Under the pieces are notes generated by a model. It made no database searches and was not told where the DNA came from. It saw only the letters and a list, made by a program, of their open reading frames with translations. This document shows positions 47,610 to 58,889 of a DNA stretch of 64,000 bases, one piece after another; positions within the stretch are counted from its first letter, which is position 1; every line of letters begins with the position of its first letter. The DNA is from Lepiota brunneoincarnata (lineage: Eukaryota; Basidiomycota; Agaricomycetes; Agaricales; Agaricaceae). A program made the position numbers and the translations under genes. The DNA is taken from NCBI GenBank assembly GCA_023014365.1, contig JAEBUN010000018.1, positions 1 to 64,000 of the forward strand, given 5' to 3'.

Positions 47610-48696
47610 CTCAGGTTGGGCTGCCTTAATCTGCTTGCGGCTGCCATCCTGGTCAGAAATGGATTACAACTACTTTTTGGAGTCTCTCTTCTGGTGGTCC
47701 TGAGGCGGAATTTGGGAATGTTGGAGATTGGGGGGGAAGGAAGTGTGTCCCAGCCGTTCTTGCTCTGCCAGGACACTCGCTCTGAGTGATGTCTTTCCAC
47801 AGCCATTCAAATGGTTTCATTTTGTAGCATGTGTTACAAGCAGGCTGCAACCACAGGTGCAGAGGACAGACATGGTCAGAGTAGAGAGACAAAAAGCACA
47901 ATAGCACAGCCCGGTGGACTTTCTCTGCCAATGCGGAATAACTCATACAGGGATGCGTGAGACATTTTAACAAGCATATATTACTCATTGCAAGGAGCAC
48001 TTCTACAGAATGGGAGGGTGTGGATAAGGAATCGGTATGTGAAGGTAGGATGTCTGGCCTAACATCCACCAATCCAGAGAGTAGTACGCGTTACTGTACA
48101 CAATGATTGCACACAGTAAGTTTGAGAGCTCTCAGTTAGCGTCCGAGGAGATCCTCAGATGGTACCCAAGAGATGTCACAGTAACGAGCCTCTGTGCTTA
48201 CATCTGAGGAGATCCTCAGATGGTAGTCACAGATTGGCATCTAGCTTCTATGATGGAGTAACATCTGTGCTGAGTGTCAGTATATGAGAGTTTGACCTTC
48301 ATAATACTCACCTTGTCCATTAAACAGGTTCCAGGCGGTTAAGCACGACAGAGATGATGGTGGAAAGCAATGCGTGAAGGAAACGGGCTGATTGATTATG
48401 GTCACCTGACCCTTTTTTCCCACGCCCTCTAACCATCCTTGTCCTGAGTGAACGGAACAAGAGATGCGATGTCCCTGATCCATAGATGATGGGACAGGGG
48501 GTGACCATAGAACTAGGAGGAACAGCTTTATGGGTGTATAGGTCAGGCCGTTGGCTTCAGCATGTGTGTAACATCACCGACTATTCGAGACACTCATTCA
48601 ACTTGCCTGGTGGAGATTAAACATATATATTGACTTGTGATTCCAGCTACTTCAGTATTTACATGACACTATTCCAGCAAAAAAAAAAAGATGAAT
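47610..48696 (-). other. Between transposase and accessory gene
   Basis: Minus-strand frames at 48072-47653 (a Cys-containing segment with CNTCYKMKPFEWLWKDIT) and 47806-47537 could be N-terminal exons of the transposase, but I cannot join them confidently. The motif GAGGAGATCCTCAGATGGTA occurs twice (about 48147 and 48207). The rest shows nothing I can name. Confidence 0.4.
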
Positions 48697-50606
48697 CTAC
48701 CGATGGGCACTAGGGGGACCGAACTTGTTGATAAATTCCCTGGATCATTCTTCGAGGACTTTCATTGCTCTTCATCCTTCAGGGGCACCTCTCAGCTGCT
48801 GGCGCCAAATTGATGGGGTCCAAGGAAATCCCATCTTCTCATCCTCGCAGGCTCCTGTCACACAGGCCACTTGTCTGTTGTAGAGATCGTCCATCCAGTC
48901 AGACCAACGTCCCAAATCTTCACCTGATCCCTCGTAAAGGTGTGTCAAGGGAAACCATGACACTTTTCTTTTGTCCTCACCTCAACCTGAAGATCACAGT
49001 CAGTGGCACATTAAATATGAATGGAATAAGAACTCAGACCTGTGTATGAGACATATAACCCACAGATTACGTCTAACTCATCCTGGCTTAATTTGTCATC
49101 CAAAAACTCATTCCCTGCCACATCCATAACAGAATACATGGGTGAACCATCATGATATTTGCCTGATGGGCCAGATAGGGTATCCTGTATACCAATGGTG
49201 TCAAGGGCGATGTGACGAACAAAGCCCCTATGCAACAATGCTGCTCGACCATGATACTGCTTCAGAATGATCTGACACTGCTGACAGTAGAATTCATAGT
49301 CTGTCTTAGTGAACTTGTGGTCTAGCAGATGAAGCGGGACTGATACTGGTCGAGGCAGCACCCCTGTGGGAAGGGCCCTGAGGGAAGCGGCAGATTGAAG
49401 CGTACGGAAACGTGTCCCAGCCATTACCAACTCCAGCACCATGTCTTTCTCCTTAATGTCACTCGCCATCCTGCAAATGGAAAGAGCAGCTGTTGCAGTA
49501 TACACAGCAAGTTTCCAGGGCACAGTGGACTCTGATCCGAAATCAAACATGTACATCTGATCAGTTGAGTTGGCTACAACTCGAATGAATTTCAACTGGC
49601 GCAAGTTTATCAAGGTGTGAGGATTGGGGTCAGCTAAGTCCCACTCTTGGATACGTGGCTGTGGGGGAAGCTTCTCAGAAAAACAGGCAAGAAACTTTAA
49701 ACATCTTTGACCCAATGGTGTGGGGAAAAACAGACTCTCCAAAGGTGTCCATGTAATCCCCAAAGTGTGAATCAAGCTCCTCCCATTCACAGGTCCAACC
49801 ACGGCGTCATTCTCACTCAGGTCTGCAGGGACAATGAAGCTGAACTGGGTATAAAGGATCTCCAAAGTCACACACTGCAAATTGTCGGCTACAAATTGGT
49901 CACTGTCTGCCAGATGTGTTGATACAGGAGCGAGTTGCGTAGACTGCTCAACTTCCAGCACCTCCCCCCAAGGAATTTTGGCTGTGCTCACAGGAGCCTG
50001 ACTTTGGTCTCCCCCCCTCTGAAGCATCTCAACTGGGCTCACAGCAATCTCCTGGATTTCATGTGTGTCTTTGTCGTCACTATCCTCCTTATCCTTCCCC
50101 CACTCTGTGCAACAGTGCCACTCATTGAAAACAGCGTCATATTGTTTCTGCTCTGGGCTGTATTCTGCAAGCGTACTCTCTCGTTCATCTCTCCTCACAA
50201 GTTGTCATGTAAACTTGGTGGGATCATCAAAATTCCAATCCCAGACAAAGACAGGTGCACTAGTAGTGGGTGGGTTCCTCTCTCGGTTCTCCCATTTTTG
50301 ATGATCTAGTGGAGTTCCTCTTTCTTTATGCTTAGCAACAGCAGCCGCACGTTCTTGGAAGAATGGTTCCCAAATATTTCTCCCAGACTTGGTGCACTCC
50401 ATTCTCACCATTCCTCCTTTGGAGAGGTACACACAAGCGTCCGGTAAGCTTCCATCTGTGGGCTCATCGATTTCCATATTGTAATCGTCATCTGGTGGTT
50501 GTTGTTGTAAAGAGTCTGATTCCCATGGCATAAACTCATCACCAGTGTCAACGTCAGAAGATGGGAGTGGCCGTTCATGGGGTACATCAGAAAATGCAAC
50601 GAGCGG
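48697..50606 (-). pseudogene. CACTA-element accessory gene, 5' end cut off by the retrotransposon
   Basis: A minus-strand frame runs from 50606 (right at the LTR) to 49011 with a single TGA at 50205-50207, then continues after a probable intron with SWFPLTHLYEGSGEDLGRWS (48963-48772) and ends at 48697 after two more TGA codons, each where Arg fits. It has an acidic N-terminal part, a middle block with YMFDFGSESTVPWKLAVYTA, RAALLHRGFVRHIALDTIG and an end with DELDVICGLYVSYTG. Proteins of this type commonly accompany Tnp2-like transposases in agaricomycetes; their function is unknown. Its beginning should lie on the far side of the 50607 retroelement, beyond the window. Confidence 0.7.
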
Positions 50607-51907
50607 TGATACGCCAATTTCACGCCTATACATGAATTCCGTACTCCGGAATGATTCTCTACATAGAATCATTGGCTATATCATTAAAGAACTCTATAGA
50701 GGATTGGTACTATATCCCGTAGTAGCCAGTTCGACCGAACTGAGGATATTCGAGCCTCGGAAGTGTTCAAACCAGCTCATTATCACTAAGCTTAGTGAAC
50801 CAAGCTATCAGAACACTCTCCGGAGGGATTCAGGACTCTACATAGCCTATCGAGTATACCCCGGTCGCATCAAGGGACCTTACGAGCAGTTTTCTGATGA
50901 ACCCAAATGCGTTTGAACATAAAAGAATGTACCTAGCGGCTGTCGCAGGCATATTACGTCTATAGCAAGTTCAATAATGATGACCGGACCACGGAACGGA
51001 ATGTCCAACGTTCGGGAGGCAATACCTGATGCCCAAAACCCTAGAAATATCAAAGACTCCTAATTAATGAGTGCTTTGGGGGTCCTGGCACTTTGGCATA
51101 CTACTTAACTGAGATTAATTACAACAGATCAAGGAATTGTCCATCCACTATACATTCCGATCATAATTGATCCGGAAACTTAACGCGCTCGCGTGGACGC
51201 AGAATAATGCAGACGAGCACAGAACACGTCTGGCTGGATTGCCATTCGTTAATCAGAGAAAAACCCATAACCCAGGGTGAGGTAGAAATGCTGCCGAACC
51301 TTCCAAAATGTTCTACAGTGCCTGTAACAATTAAGCTTATTGTTTTCTATTTCATATTTACTATCTCTCGTATGTATCTAAACAATATAAATACGGTCGC
51401 ACTTGTTCGTGGAGAGGAGAGAGGTCTCACCCCCGCTTCCACACGCAAGTCTGCGAGCCATGATCAAGAACGGTTTCAGAGGGCTATTTAGTGTGCGTCG
51501 TTAAGTGTGATTTCTTCGGTCGTCGACCAACCCAGGGACAGAGACAGAGACCAGAGTTCAGAGTTTAGAGTTCCAGAGTGCTAGAGACAGAGACAGAGAC
51601 AGAGACCAGAGTTCAGAGACCAGAGACCAGAGACCAGAGACCCAGCGCTTGGAATTGACAGGGATTGTCCTTTCATTGTTGCACCGTACAGCTAAGATAA
51701 CTTCAACGGTTGTTCGTTAACCTCTAAAAACACTACTCTCTTGAATTTCGCTGTCAGAACGCACCCCCAGAACACCCTAAAAGACGAAACTGTTCATTAT
51801 CTATCTCATTCCACTTGTATTAGCTTAAGCTTATCGAATAGCGGCTAAGCTTAGTGAAAACGAGCCCCCTATCTATATTAAAACCTACGAAAGTTTCTAC
51901 CTTTTCA
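50607..51907 (+). repeat. 5' LTR of the large family-2 element (1301 bp)
   Basis: Starts TGATACGCCAATTTCACG and ends CTACCTTTTCA. The first 721 bp align without gaps with 63280-64000, with about 27 mismatches by eye (about 96% identity). It contains a TAAGCTTA at 50787 and two more near its 3' end (51826, 51846). The 5-bp flank is AGCGG; the matching right flank lies outside the window. Confidence 0.92.
51538..51642 (+). repeat. Purine-rich microsatellite, AGAGAC/AGAGACC units
   Basis: Runs of AGAGAC and CAGAGAC with interspersed CAGAGTT units lie within the 5' LTR. Confidence 0.85.
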
Positions 51908-51909
51908 TC

Positions 51910-51928
51910 TGGAGCCCACCGCGAGGGG
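51910..51928 (+). promoter_or_regulatory. Putative primer binding site
   Basis: TGGAGCCCACCGCGAGGGG follows the LTR by two bases and starts with TGG, complementary to a tRNA CCA end. The old copy has TGGAACCCACCACGAGAGG at the same place (from about 17930). I cannot name the tRNA. Confidence 0.45.
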
Positions 51929-52473
51929 GGTTTTCAGTTGAATTTCACGAGACAAACACCAAAAAGACTTGGACACTGGCCCGCCTTTCACCTGCAAAGC
52001 AGAAAAAGGTTCAAGCAAAGACCGTAAAGTCACCCAAAACGTCCTTCGAGAACAGTCTCAGGAAGGTCGACCCCCCAAAACAGAGAACTACTCGGAATTC
52101 CAATCGTCCAGAAGGTTCTGAAGGCCTCATCGCCGCTAGTACCTCTCGAAAGCGAAAAGATCCCGTTAACTCTCTAGCTGCGAACACAGCGAGTGGTTCA
52201 GCAGTTGCAGTATCGAGAGAAGTCGCACCGCCGATCTCTACTGCTCCCAGAATTACACTAAGGCTTCCAGCCTCAGCTCGCAACATAGCGCATATTCTGC
52301 GCACCGAAAGCCAGGACGGCCAGACCATTCCTACGCTAAGCTTAGCGGTTACAAACCAAAACTCGTTTCATACGAACCCTCCTGGTGCCTCTACGGTACC
52401 ACAGATATCACAGTCAACTCCGACTGTACAGACAAACCAAACTACGCCGTCTACGACGACTACAGCTAGAAAA

Positions 52474-53955
52474 ATGGGACACGAGCGTATGCCAATTCCC
52501 TTTAGCAATAATGCTCCCAGATGGGATGCATCAAAACCACAGACATTGAGAAATTATCTCTGGACGCTTGAACGGCTCTTCACGATAACGAAGACGACGG
52601 ACGATGCAGAAAGGATAAATTGGGCAGTGTCATATGTGGACCAGGATATCCGTGAAGAGTGGATGAGTTTTGCGGAGTTCCCAGCAGGAAGCTGGACAGG
52701 CTTCGTAGAGAGATTGAAGAAAGAGTATCCTGAGACTGTGGCAGCCGAGCAGGGCTCAGTGCGACGATTGAGGGAACTCTGCACAGAGAGTAGAGGCATT
52801 GCAATGAATGAGGAGCATAGAGTCTTAGACTTCAAAAGGCGATTCATCCTAGAAGCAGAGAAGTGCCTGAAGTCGCCGGCGGTAGTCTCGAACCGAGAGC
52901 TAGTCGAGTTATTTACGAGCGCACTGGACTCCGTGTTCCAGGACGTACTCAATGCGAGATTAGCGATCACCAGGGCGCGTAGAACCGCGAGCGATGGGTC
53001 GGCACTAACTGCGAAGGATTTACGCGAAGAGGACCCCTATGATTGGAGGATCGTCGTGGATAAAGCCGTCGAAATTTCGATTGGCAAAACACTTATGCGA
53101 TCCCTTCATCAGGATTCAAGGCCGGTGAACTCGGCATCAATGAGCCATCCACCTGCGACGTCCGGAACAGGGACTTATGACCCTGTAGTAAAGCGAAAGC
53201 TGCAAAGCTTAAAACAGAAGTTTCAGGATGAAGTCTCGCAGATGGCAGGCGGTCTCGCTGAGCTTAAGGACCTCATGAATATCCAGGGGCATACCTTAAA
53301 ATCATACTTAGAGAGTTTGGCGAAAGAAGGACATAATCATGCCGGTTATAATCACGCTCAGAGGAATACCGGAAGTGGGTCAGCAGGGTCGCTTTCCGAT
53401 CGCAAGTGTTTCTACTGCTGGTTATTAGGGCATAGTTGGTTATTCTGCCTGGACATGGAGGCGGATAAACAAGCTGGCCGAATTAGAGTCGAAGGGAACA
53501 AAATATATATGGGAGATGGCTCGAGTATCCCTCGAGGAGAAGGGCCTATTAAAGAGAAAGTGGCAAAGTACTATGCGACAAAGGGACAACTCTTTGTTCA
53601 GATACCAGAACTGCCGGAGGTTGAGCCTGAGTTACCGCAAGTGCCAACGTCAGCGGTGTTTGCACAGAGAGCGTTCCTGAGGTCAGAAAACCAAAGGTCA
53701 CCAGCGGAAGAAGAAGTCCGCCGTCTGAAGCAGCGCATGGAAATGTTAGAGACAGTTGCCATCCACGCCGGGAGTGCCCCAAAGGTTAAGCTTATGACCA
53801 GAAAGGATGATAATGTCGAGATACAGTCTTTGGCCGAGCAATTGGCCCAGATACAGGCTAAGCTTAGTGGTTTGACAGATGGTATGCCCTCAGCAAGCCA
53901 GTATTTGGACACCAGGAGTGGTGTGAAGAGTTGGAGCTCAGAGTCAGGTTTCTAA
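52474..53955 (+). CDS. gag of the large family-2 element
   Basis: 493 codons from ATG 52474. The same frame is open upstream to about 51940 without an ATG (Lys/Pro/Thr-rich), so the true product may be longer. The capsid-like block contains RLKKEYPETVAAEQGSVRRL, RGIAMNEEHRVLDFKRRFIL and SNRELVELF. A CX2CX4HX4C knuckle follows (CFYCWLLGHSWLFC, about residue 311), then coiled-coil segments. It is intact. TAAGCTTA occurs in frame as Lys-Leu codons at 53787 and 53859. Gag would assemble the particle and package RNA. Confidence 0.9.
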   Translation: MGHERMPIPFSNNAPRWDASKPQTLRNYLWTLERLFTITKTTDDAERINWAVSYVDQDIREEWMSFAEFPAGSWTGFVERLKKEYPETVAAEQGSVRRLRELCTESRGIAMNEEHRVLDFKRRFILEAEKCLKSPAVVSNRELVELFTSALDSVFQDVLNARLAITRARRTASDGSALTAKDLREEDPYDWRIVVDKAVEISIGKTLMRSLHQDSRPVNSASMSHPPATSGTGTYDPVVKRKLQSLKQKFQDEVSQMAGGLAELKDLMNIQGHTLKSYLESLAKEGHNHAGYNHAQRNTGSGSAGSLSDRKCFYCWLLGHSWLFCLDMEADKQAGRIRVEGNKIYMGDGSSIPRGEGPIKEKVAKYYATKGQLFVQIPELPEVEPELPQVPTSAVFAQRAFLRSENQRSPAEEEVRRLKQRMEMLETVAIHAGSAPKVKLMTRKDDNVEIQSLAEQLAQIQAKLSGLTDGMPSASQYLDTRSGVKSWSSESGF

Positions 53956-54998
53956 AGGGTTCGAGGAAGGAGCCGGCTCTGAAGAAGAAGGTCGCCTTCG
54001 CCAGAGGACAGACTCCTGAGGACGCGTCGGATTCCGAGCGATCAGAAGAATCAGAAAATGAGGAAATAGGGCAGACAACGGAGAAACCAATGCGTGCCGC
54101 AGCAGGAGAATTACCATATAGAAATGTGAAACCACTGCGCCCGGTCGTTGAGGTACCACCACTACCTGTCAGAAGGATGGAACCATCCAAGAAGGAGCCT
54201 GCGTATAAGCACCAGGCCCCTATAGAGAGGAATGTCGATGTTGAGGAAGTACTCAGCAGGGTATTGAAGCGAGAAGCCTCAGTATCGCATGGAGAACTCT
54301 TGGCCTTGTCACCGATATACAGGAATGCTTATAGAGAGTGCATTATGAGAAAACGGGTACCCACGAGTCAAAGCTTAATAGCAGGAGTAGGGCCTGGGGA
54401 CGATAATACAGAAGATATAGAGATTAATAGTGGGCCAGTACAAGTCATGATAACGGAGTTGGCAGATGGCTCTCGGAAGTATGATACGGTGCTCTGAGAA
54501 GGCTCGGCAACCCAAGCCTGGGTAGCTCAGGATCCAATCATGCAGTACTTGGAGTCACTGCCCCGAAGAGACAGGGGACGGCAAGTGTTTATTGCAAAAG
54601 AATGCGAGTCGTTGAGAGTAGTGCCAACTCTGATAAATGGGATTCGGCAGGAAGAGGCCTTGCTAGATAGCGGGTCACAGATCGTCTCCATGAGTCAGGA
54701 AGCGGCGATTGCATGTCAAGTTTCTTGGGACCCAGATACTACGATAAATTTGCAGAGTGCGAATGGGCAGGTTGAAAAGACTTGTGGATTGGCAAAGAAC
54801 GTAGGCTTTACCTGCGGGGGAGTCACAATCTATTTGCAAGTTCACATCGTTCGTAGCCCCGTGTATCGAGTACTCCTGGGATGACCCTTTGATGTAATGA
54901 CGGCTAGCGAAGTCAGGAATAGCGCCAGTGGCGAGCAAACCTTGGTTATTACGGACCCAAATACCAGAGAAAGGGCTGTGTTACCAACTTATGCTTGA
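53931..54998 (+). pseudogene. Protease region of the large family-2 element
   Basis: It overlaps the gag end by 25 bases in another frame (frame 1 to frame 3), a layout expected for -1 frameshifting between gag and pro. It encodes a Lys/Glu-rich linker with LPYRNVKPLRPVVEVPPLP, then the aspartic protease (ALLDSGSQIVSMS at about 54655). Two TGA codons interrupt it: 54495-54497 and 54882-54884 (LLG stop PFDVM, where the old copy has Arg). It ends at TGA 54996-54998, the same position as in the old copy. Confidence 0.85.
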
Positions 54999-55060
54999 GG
55001 AGAGTGTAATCCTCCTAAGCTTAGGGAAAACAGTCAAAATTTTCAAGAAACCTCGATGAG

Positions 55061-58000
55061 TTGACTGAGGGACAAGGAGAGGTGGCTTGTATAATAGACT
55101 ATGATGATGAGAAGGGCCCTGTCGTCGCACAAACACTAAGCTTAGCAAAAGGAAGCTTCTCAGAGGCCGAGCTACAGCTAATGTTCATTGACCGAGTCAT
55201 ACGCGATGAGGACTGCCCACAGGAAGATAAAGCAACAGCGTTATTGTGCCTAGGACGCATAGCCAACGCGCAGGGCACAGAGGACCAGGGAATAACCGTC
55301 TTCGAAACAGAAGAAGATGACAAAGATACGGTACAATGCCTGGCTGGGAAGAAATATAAACCAGTAGCCTTAAAAGTGAGGCCAGTGTTGGGTGATCTAC
55401 CGGAGAGATTCAGGATAAAACGAGAAATAAAAGGGGACCCACTGGCAGAAATGCCTGAGCTTAGCATGCATCCTCCAGAGTTTGTCCCGACAGGCAGATA
55501 TACGGAGGAGCGTAAGCTTAAGCTGGACGAAGCCCATGCAGGGGATTTCTTGTGGCCAGAGGAAAGAAAGCTGATGCACCACATCATGATGCTTCAAGAA
55601 AAGGCATTCGCCTGGACAGATGAGGAAAAGGGATGTTTTAGGGAAGATTTCTTCCCGCCGATCGAGATACCGACGGTAGAACATACTCCGTGGGTTGAGA
55701 AACCCATTCCGATTCCACCAGCGATCTATGATGAAGTTTGTGCCATTATAAAGAGAAAGATTAGTGCTGGTGTATACGAGCCGTCGAACTCATCCTATAG
55801 ATCCAGATGGTTCTGTGTGGTGAAGAAAGATGGGAAAAGTTTGAGACTGGTACACAGCTTGGAACCGCTGAACAAAGTGACGATAGCGCATTCAGGACTG
55901 CTGCCAGCAACGGAAGATTTGGCAATGCACTTCGCAGGCAGAGCTTGCGGAGGCATTCTGGATCTATATGTTGGCTATGACGAACGACTGTTAGCTGAGT
56001 CGTCTCGGGACTTAACAACGTTCCAGACGCCTTTTGGAGCGCTATGCTTAGTGACGTTACCCATGGGATGGACCAATTCAGTGCCTATATTTCATGAGGA
56101 TGTAACAGCGATCCTAACCAGTGAGATACCAGAATACACGATGCCGTACATAGATGATGTACCTATCAGAGGACCCAAAACTAGATATGAGTTGCCAGAT
56201 GGCACGGAAGAGACGCTGAAAGAAAACCCAGGGATCCGACGATTTGTATGGGAACACATGCAGACGGTCAATAGGATTCTACAGAGGATGAAATACGTAG
56301 GAGGAACCTTCTCTGGGCCCAAGACGACTATCTGCGCTGATGAAATCACCGTAGTGGGTTTTGAATGCTCTTATAAAGGACGGTTGCCTGCCACAGACAC
56401 CATTGGGAAGATATTAAGATGGGGGGATTGCGAGAATGTCTCCGAGCTAAGGGGTTTTCTAGGAACAGCTACGCGCTGCAGGAATCATATCCCGAAGTTC
56501 ATAGCCATTGCTGCACCTCTATATGAAAAGCTTAAGAAAGGGCAAGAGTTTGAATGGGGAGAAAATGAACGGAAAGCACAGCAGGAGCTGAAAGATGCGA
56601 TTCAACGCTGTTTCCCGACCAGGAACCCCGAATTCCCGAGTAAACAACCCATAGTAGTAGCCGTGGATACCTCATGGAGGGCGGTGGGATACTACATATA
56701 TCAGCGAGATGGAGAAGACGCTAAGCTTATACATTATGCGAAGTTTGGGTCAATATTGTTGGACGAGAGACAGCAGAGGTATTCTCAGCCCAAGCGAGAG
56801 CTATGCGGCTTAAGAATGGTGCTGGAACAGGAGAAATATTTGTTGTGGGGATCGAGAAATCTAGTAGTGGAAACAGACGCGAAGTTTCTCTTTGGGATGT
56901 TAAACAACCCAGGAAAACTCCCGAACGCTACTGTAAACCGTTGGGTGGACTTCATTAGATCGTTCCACTTCACGCTAGTACACAAAGAAGGAAAGACATT
57001 TGGGCCGGATGGACTGTCCAGACGACGTTACTATCCCGGTGATGAGACAGCCCGTCGTTTCGACGACGGATCCGAGGACGAGGGAGAGGAGTTTCGAGTT
57101 GATCAAAGGAGATCCGGGGGCTGCAGATCCGTTACCCTTGGAAGCCTTCTGTGATGAGATCGACAGTCGCTCTGGCTTCTACCAGGGTCTGGCGCGTGAT
57201 GTGTATGATTTTGAGTATGAGCTGGATCAAGCTCGGGAAGAGTACTTGGATGAACAACAGGCTAAGCTTAGGGTTATAGAAGACCCAGCGTGCCCAGAAA
57301 ACCACCGACAAGTACTAAGCTTAATGACGGATGTCAGGCTAGTGCCAGATTTCGAAGAGGAAAAGTTGACCAAGATAGAGGAAGCGTATGATGAATCGCG
57401 TAGGACAGATACAGCGCGAATACAAGACAGAAGAATACCCAAAGTCAGGGAATACCTGAAAACAGGGGGCAGTAGCGCAGCTGAAGGCTTGGATGAGCCG
57501 GATCTGCGTAAGCTTAAGCATATGGTGGAGCATTTCTTCTTGGACGAAGAGGGGAGACTGTATAGGATGAGCCCTAGCGGTCAGCATCAGCTAGTAGTGG
57601 ATAAGGAGCAACGTATGTATATGTTGCGAGCCAGCCACGACTTCCTAGGACACAGGGGAATATACGCAACCACTAAGCTTATAACGCAGAGGTTCTGGTG
57701 GCCGGAAGTTGAAGGAGACGTAACTTGGTATGTGCAATCGTGCCATCTATGCCAGCAACGACAAAAGGCGATCATCGAGACGCCGCCAATAGTAACGCCC
57801 ACGCCGTCGATATTCCAAGTGCTACATGTGGACACACTACATATGACGCCAAGTTCTAATGGGTGTAGTTATATTGTGCATGGAAGGTGTGGACTGTCGT
57901 CCTGGATGGAGGCAAAAGCTTTGAGAAAAGAGAATGCTAGTTCGATTGCGCAGTGGTTATTTGAAGATATCATTTGCAGATGGGGCTGTATAGTGAAGAT

Positions 58001-58813
58001 TGTCACGGACAACAGGTTCTCCATTTAAGAAAGCTGTTCGATGGCTGGAAGAAAAATATGGGATAAAAGGAGTAACGAATATCTCCTTACAATTCCAAAG
58101 CGAACGGGATTATTGAAAGAGCCCACTGGGATGTGCGGCAAATGTTGTACAAAGCTACAGATGGAGATGTCAAAAAGTGGTATTGGCACCTACCGCACAT
58201 TATGTGGGCAGATCGGATAACCATTAGAAAAGGAATGGGGTGTTCCCCGTACTTTCTGGTAACCGGAGCGCACCCGATGCTACCTCTGGATGTCAAAGAG
58301 GCCACTTGGCTAGTACAACTACCAAATAAGTACTTAACCACGGCCGAGTTGATAGGCTACCGAGCTCAGGCTTTGGCAAAACATGTTCGGCATGTTGAGG
58401 AGGTGCGTCAGCGTGTTTCAGACACTAAGCTTAGCAAGGCTTGGGAGATGGAACGACAAGCAGCGCATAAGATAAAAGATTATCGCTTCGGCCCAGGAGA
58501 TTTAGTATTAGTGAGAAACACAGCTATAGAGAGCTCAGCAGACAGGAAGATGAAACCCAGGTATCTAGGACCCATGGTGGTCATATCTAGATCGAAGGGA
58601 GGATCATATATCCTGGCAGAGTTGGATGGCTCGGTATGGCAGAATAAAGTGGCGGCGTTCAGAGTAATTCCCTACTTAGCCAGAAAACATATGCCGTTGC
58701 CGCTGGAGTTACAAGAGTTGTTAGATCTGTCGCCAGAGGGACTGAAGACCCTGGAGGAGACTACTGAGGATGAGCCTAGTGACAGATGGGAGCCAGAAGA
58801 GTTGGAGGGATAG
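55061..58813 (+). pseudogene. RT, RNase H and integrase of the large family-2 element
   Basis: 55061-57154 is one open frame: a pre-RT region, RT with SRWFCVVKKDGKSLRLVHSL and the active site MPYIDDVPIRGP, and RNase H (VAVDTSWRAVGYYIYQRD, VETDAKFLFG). A one-base shift near 57090 moves the rest to another frame, where the integrase HHCC domain (HDFLGHRGIY, SCHLCQQRQ) and the first catalytic Asp (HVDTLH) are read. Two small indels near 58018 and 58085 break the core around the second Asp (VTDN) and the Glu ([10 protein letters not shown]). The C-terminus (58133-58813) is intact, with [20 protein letters not shown]. No chromodomain is seen. Despite similar LTRs, this copy needs three repairs to make integrase. 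Confidence 0.92.
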
Positions 58814-58889
58814 AAAAAACCTGATATTGTGGACAGAACTATCTACTTATCGAAGGAAAACTATCCTGGGGACTGTAAAAGCGTTAAGC

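Noticed and set aside
42139..50606. CACTA terminal inverted repeats
   Set aside because: I looked for CACTA-type ends on both sides of the transposase and found no convincing pair; the right end is probably beyond the retroelement.
51910..51928. Naming a primer tRNA
   Set aside because: The TGG start fits a primer site, but I could not match the remaining bases to a specific tRNA without a search.
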